A stretch of DNA of 64,000 bases from Thauera butanivorans NBRC 103042. Lineage in GTDB: Bacteria > Pseudomonadota > Gammaproteobacteria > Burkholderiales > Rhodocyclaceae. The position numbers and the translations under genes are program-made. The notes below the pieces were generated by a model, which was not told the origin of the DNA, made no database searches, and saw nothing but the letters and a program-made list of their open reading frames with translations. The DNA is taken from contig NZ_BCUG01000019.1 of NCBI RefSeq assembly GCF_001591165.1, forward strand, positions 52,512 through 116,511. The letters run 5' to 3'. Shown one piece after another: positions 61,968 through 64,000 of this stretch (its first letter is position 1; each line of letters opens with the position of its first letter).

Positions 61968-62393
61968 ATGAATGTTCCCGACTTTTCCACTCTCCGCCCC
62001 GATGCCGCGCTGGCCGATGTCAGCGAATGGCCCGTGGCGCATATCCGCTTCCCCGAGCTGGACGAGCCCGACCGCGTGGGCCGCGTGCTGGGCGCGCTCG
62101 ACGCGCTGCTGGCGCAGCGCCAGCCGTTCGCGGTGATCTGGAGCATGGCCAGCCACGACCATGACGACGAACCACACGAGGACGAAAAACGCGCCACCAT
62201 CTGGATCAAGCAACGCAAGGGCGATCTGCGCGCCTTTTGCAAAGGCTATGTCTACGTCGCGCCGACGCAAGAGCTGCATGATCTGCTTGCCGGGCGCTTT
62301 CGCACGGTGCAGAAGCTCTACGGCTTTCCGCTGCTACTGGCGGATGACCGGGAAGATGCGCGCCGGCAGGCGCAGGCCCTGCTGGCGGCTTGA
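61968..62393 (+). CDS. hypothetical protein, 141 aa, in the receptor operon
   Basis: Not recognised. ATG 61968 is preceded by TGAGGA seven bases away. The protein is soluble, without signal peptide, and has an acidic His-rich patch in the middle (SHDHDDEPHEDEKRAT, about 65-80) that could bind metal, followed by IWIKQRKGDLRAFCKGYVYV. It follows the permease by 22 bases on the same strand and is probably co-transcribed with the receptor. A longer frame from 61851 only shadows the permease. Confidence 0.7.
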   Translation: MNVPDFSTLRPDAALADVSEWPVAHIRFPELDEPDRVGRVLGALDALLAQRQPFAVIWSMASHDHDDEPHEDEKRATIWIKQRKGDLRAFCKGYVYVAPTQELHDLLAGRFRTVQKLYGFPLLLADDREDARRQAQALLAA

Positions 62394-62593
62394 ATGACGC
62401 AGGCACAGCAGCCAGGCGAGCATGCACTGAACATGCACCCATTGCTGTTGCGGTGGCGACTGCGCATGGCTGGGGCATGATCGTCGGGCCGCTGCTGGGC
62501 AGTCTGCTGTATGGCATGCATGGCGGCGTGCCTTATGAGGTCATGGCGTTGACGCTGCTGGTGATGGCGATTTCCATCTGTCTGAATCCGTGA
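62390..62593 (+). pseudogene. transporter relic (MFS C-terminal helices)
   Basis: A 67-codon frame whose second half, GWGMIVGPLLGSLLYGMHGG then YEVMALTLLVMAISI, looks like the last membrane helices of an MFS transporter. The first half has no similarity and no ribosome site. Probably the 3' stump of a lost transporter gene. Confidence 0.5.
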
Positions 62594-62715
62594 CCACCCC
62601 ACGAATCTTTCGCCTCCCGACCCGAATTGCTCCCCATTCCGGCCTCAGCCATGACAACCCCCAAATCCGCGAAGCCGTATACATCCTCCGGGACGGTGGC
62701 CGCAGTGGCGCTGTT

Positions 62716-62738
62716 GCCGGCCTGGCGGCCAGGCCGGC
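62716..62738. repeat. perfect 10-bp hairpin between convergent genes
   Basis: GCCGGCCTGG-CGG-CCAGGCCGGC, ten-base arms and a three-base loop, in the gene-free 62594-62857. No T-run follows; it may act as a Rho-blocking or end-stabilising hairpin between the receptor operon and the convergent RES operon. Nothing else was found in this stretch. Confidence 0.6.
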
Positions 62739-62857
62739 TGCAGGTCTGGGTAGCGGATTGATCGATGCGGCGGATGCGCCCGGTTCACGCTGCGGACAGG
62801 TGTGCCGAAGGACACGCCTGCTCCGGCCTGGATCAAACCGCTTTGCCGCCGGGCTTC

Positions 62858-63577
62858 TCATCGCCTGGCATTGGCACAGCCCATGTTCAAAGTGATCCAC
62901 GTTACGCCAGGCTGCCTCTCGACCACGATCCGCTCGCCTTCCAGCCGATAGGTCAACAGGCAGTTGTGCCTGGGATTGGAAAGCACGCCTGGATTGAAGA
63001 TGGCCACGTTCTCTCCGGCAGGCCGGCGAACCGATCGGGTGAGAAGGCCGGGGTGACCCTCCCGGTGGATCCTGGCTCCCACCGACTGGCAGAACCCATA
63101 ATCCGACGGATGCAGGAGATCCGGGTGTTCGTCGGCTGCCTTGCGGAAATCCAGCAAGGCTGCGCCGCATGCCACCGAATACACCTTGCGCTCGGCAATG
63201 ACCGCCATCCGCTCAAACCCTGCATCGCCGAGCAAGCCCCGGTACCAGTGGTAAGAGGACTCGTGGACCGTGGTCTCGACCGACTCCGATCCGTACCAGA
63301 CGCCGTGGCTGCCATCGGAAAACCGGCTGGACTGCCAATGCTTGAACGGCCAAATGATGGCGTTGAACCATTCGGCGTCCTCGAACGGGCGATCGATGAC
63401 CGGCGTGCCGGATCGGTATGGCGGCGGCTTAACCTCGTCTTCCACCTTCTGCGCCAGCAGCCACTCGGCGGGATCATCCGTCAGGTCATCGAACAGATCC
63501 TGCGACTGGCGCAGGGACACGATGTTTCGGGCGACATCCTGATGAACGTCGGCCAGCGTGAGTCGATCAAACACCAC
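62858..63577 (-). CDS. RES-domain toxin (second system)
   Basis: RES-domain protein of 239 residues, GTG start at 63577. Family landmarks: R85 (WQSSRFSDG), [15 protein letters not shown] with the conserved E106, and the late Ser in GVLSNPRHN. It has an N-terminal extension relative to the RES toxin at 7585, with which it shares little sequence. It overlaps its antitoxin gene by 11 bases. The family's proven members destroy NAD+; that activity is inferred here. Confidence 0.85.
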   Translation of the reverse strand: MVFDRLTLADVHQDVARNIVSLRQSQDLFDDLTDDPAEWLLAQKVEDEVKPPPYRSGTPVIDRPFEDAEWFNAIIWPFKHWQSSRFSDGSHGVWYGSESVETTVHESSYHWYRGLLGDAGFERMAVIAERKVYSVACGAALLDFRKAADEHPDLLHPSDYGFCQSVGARIHREGHPGLLTRSVRRPAGENVAIFNPGVLSNPRHNCLLTYRLEGERIVVERQPGVTWITLNMGCANARR

Positions 63578-63962
63578 GGGCCCGGTCCAGGTAGCCGCGC
63601 ACCATCAGCAGGCCCGCAAAACCCCACTCCTTGATCACCTCGACGGGCGTCAGGTTGTCGAAGGCCTTGTTGCGGGTGCCCATCCAGCGGTAGGCCAAGT
63701 CCCGGTTCTGCGGGAACAGCAGGCGCAGGTTCTTGTGGATACCCAGCAAGTGGCCCACGCGCTCATACTGGTCACGGCTGGTGCCGATCGGTTTGCCGCT
63801 GCGATAGTTCGACAGGGCAGCACGATTGCTGGCGGCGATACCCAGCAGTGCAGCCTGATCCTCGGTGCTCAGCTTCCAGTGGTCGAACAAGGCCATGACC
63901 ATCTTGGCCAGGGCACCACGGTCTTGTGACGCGCTCACTTCGCGCTTGGCTACGGCACCCAT
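63567..63962 (-). CDS. Xre/MbcA/ParS-type antitoxin (second system)
   Basis: A 131-residue antitoxin: an N-terminal helix-turn-helix ([20 protein letters not shown]) and the C-terminal toxin-binding domain ([40 protein letters not shown]). ATG 63962 is preceded by AAGGAG. The promoter lies at or beyond the window end. Confidence 0.88.
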   Translation of the reverse strand: MGAVAKREVSASQDRGALAKMVMALFDHWKLSTEDQAALLGIAASNRAALSNYRSGKPIGTSRDQYERVGHLLGIHKNLRLLFPQNRDLAYRWMGTRNKAFDNLTPVEVIKEWGFAGLLMVRGYLDRARGV

Positions 63963-64000
63963 GCCTGACTCCTTGTGCGTGATTGGTCAGCGACTTGAGT

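Noticed and set aside
1..64000. tRNA, rRNA, CRISPR array or complete insertion sequence
   Set aside because: None was seen: no clover-leaf with CCA-type end, no regularly spaced direct repeats, no intact transposase with terminal repeats.

Overview
The window reads as a chromosomal segment of a G+C-rich betaproteobacterium. The polar-flagellum gene order, the FlrB/FlrC two-component pair, the split parE/parC loci and the siderophore uptake genes are what I would expect of the Rhodocyclales (Azoarcus/Thauera/Aromatoleum-like). That placement is an inference; there is no rRNA or other phylogenetic marker here. I saw no tRNA, rRNA or CRISPR array.

Left arm (1-10.2 kb), accessory. It starts with the 3' end of a siderophore-type locus: a truncated upstream gene, a 4'-phosphopantetheinyl transferase, a divergent AraC regulator with a candidate Fur box in its promoter, and a pair of fused membrane/ATPase ABC half-transporters. 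This layout resembles ybtA-ybtPQ of Yersinia. After it come a LysR relic, a serine acetyltransferase (cysE), a RES/Xre toxin-antitoxin pair, and the wreck of an integrative conjugative element (a MobH-type relaxase with an internal deletion, and a decapitated integrase) that ends at the fliE terminator.

Centre (10.3-54.3 kb), a nearly complete flagellar regulon. It runs fliE and flrBC (minus strand); fliFGHIJ-fliK-fliLMNOPQR (plus); an unknown lipoprotein plus flgL, flgK, flgJIHG, flgF, flgEDCB (minus); flgA, flgM, flgN (plus); motD-motC-fliA-flhG-flhF-flhA-flhB (minus). Six sigma-54-type promoters (fliE, fliF, fliK, flgK, flgG, flgB) and one sigma-28 promoter (flgM) can be read directly, giving the sigma-54/FlrC then FliA/FlgM hierarchy of polar flagella. 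A palindrome GCGGCA-N5-TGCCGC recurs across these operons and may be the binding site of a flagellar regulator. Filament (fliC, fliD, fliS) and chemotaxis genes are not in the window. The topoisomerase IV genes parE and parC sit inside the cluster and are separated by a cassette holding two PIN-domain toxin-antitoxin pairs and a Ni/Co efflux pump with its RcnR-type repressor.

Right arm (54.4-64 kb). This holds a DUF192 protein and an RluE-type pseudouridine synthase, a truncated Rpn/YhgA-like nuclease gene, then a second iron locus: a Fur box, a FecI-type sigma factor, FecR, a TonB-dependent receptor with signalling domain, an FptX/RhtX-like permease and a small unknown protein. A transporter relic and a second, unrelated RES/Xre toxin-antitoxin pair close the window.
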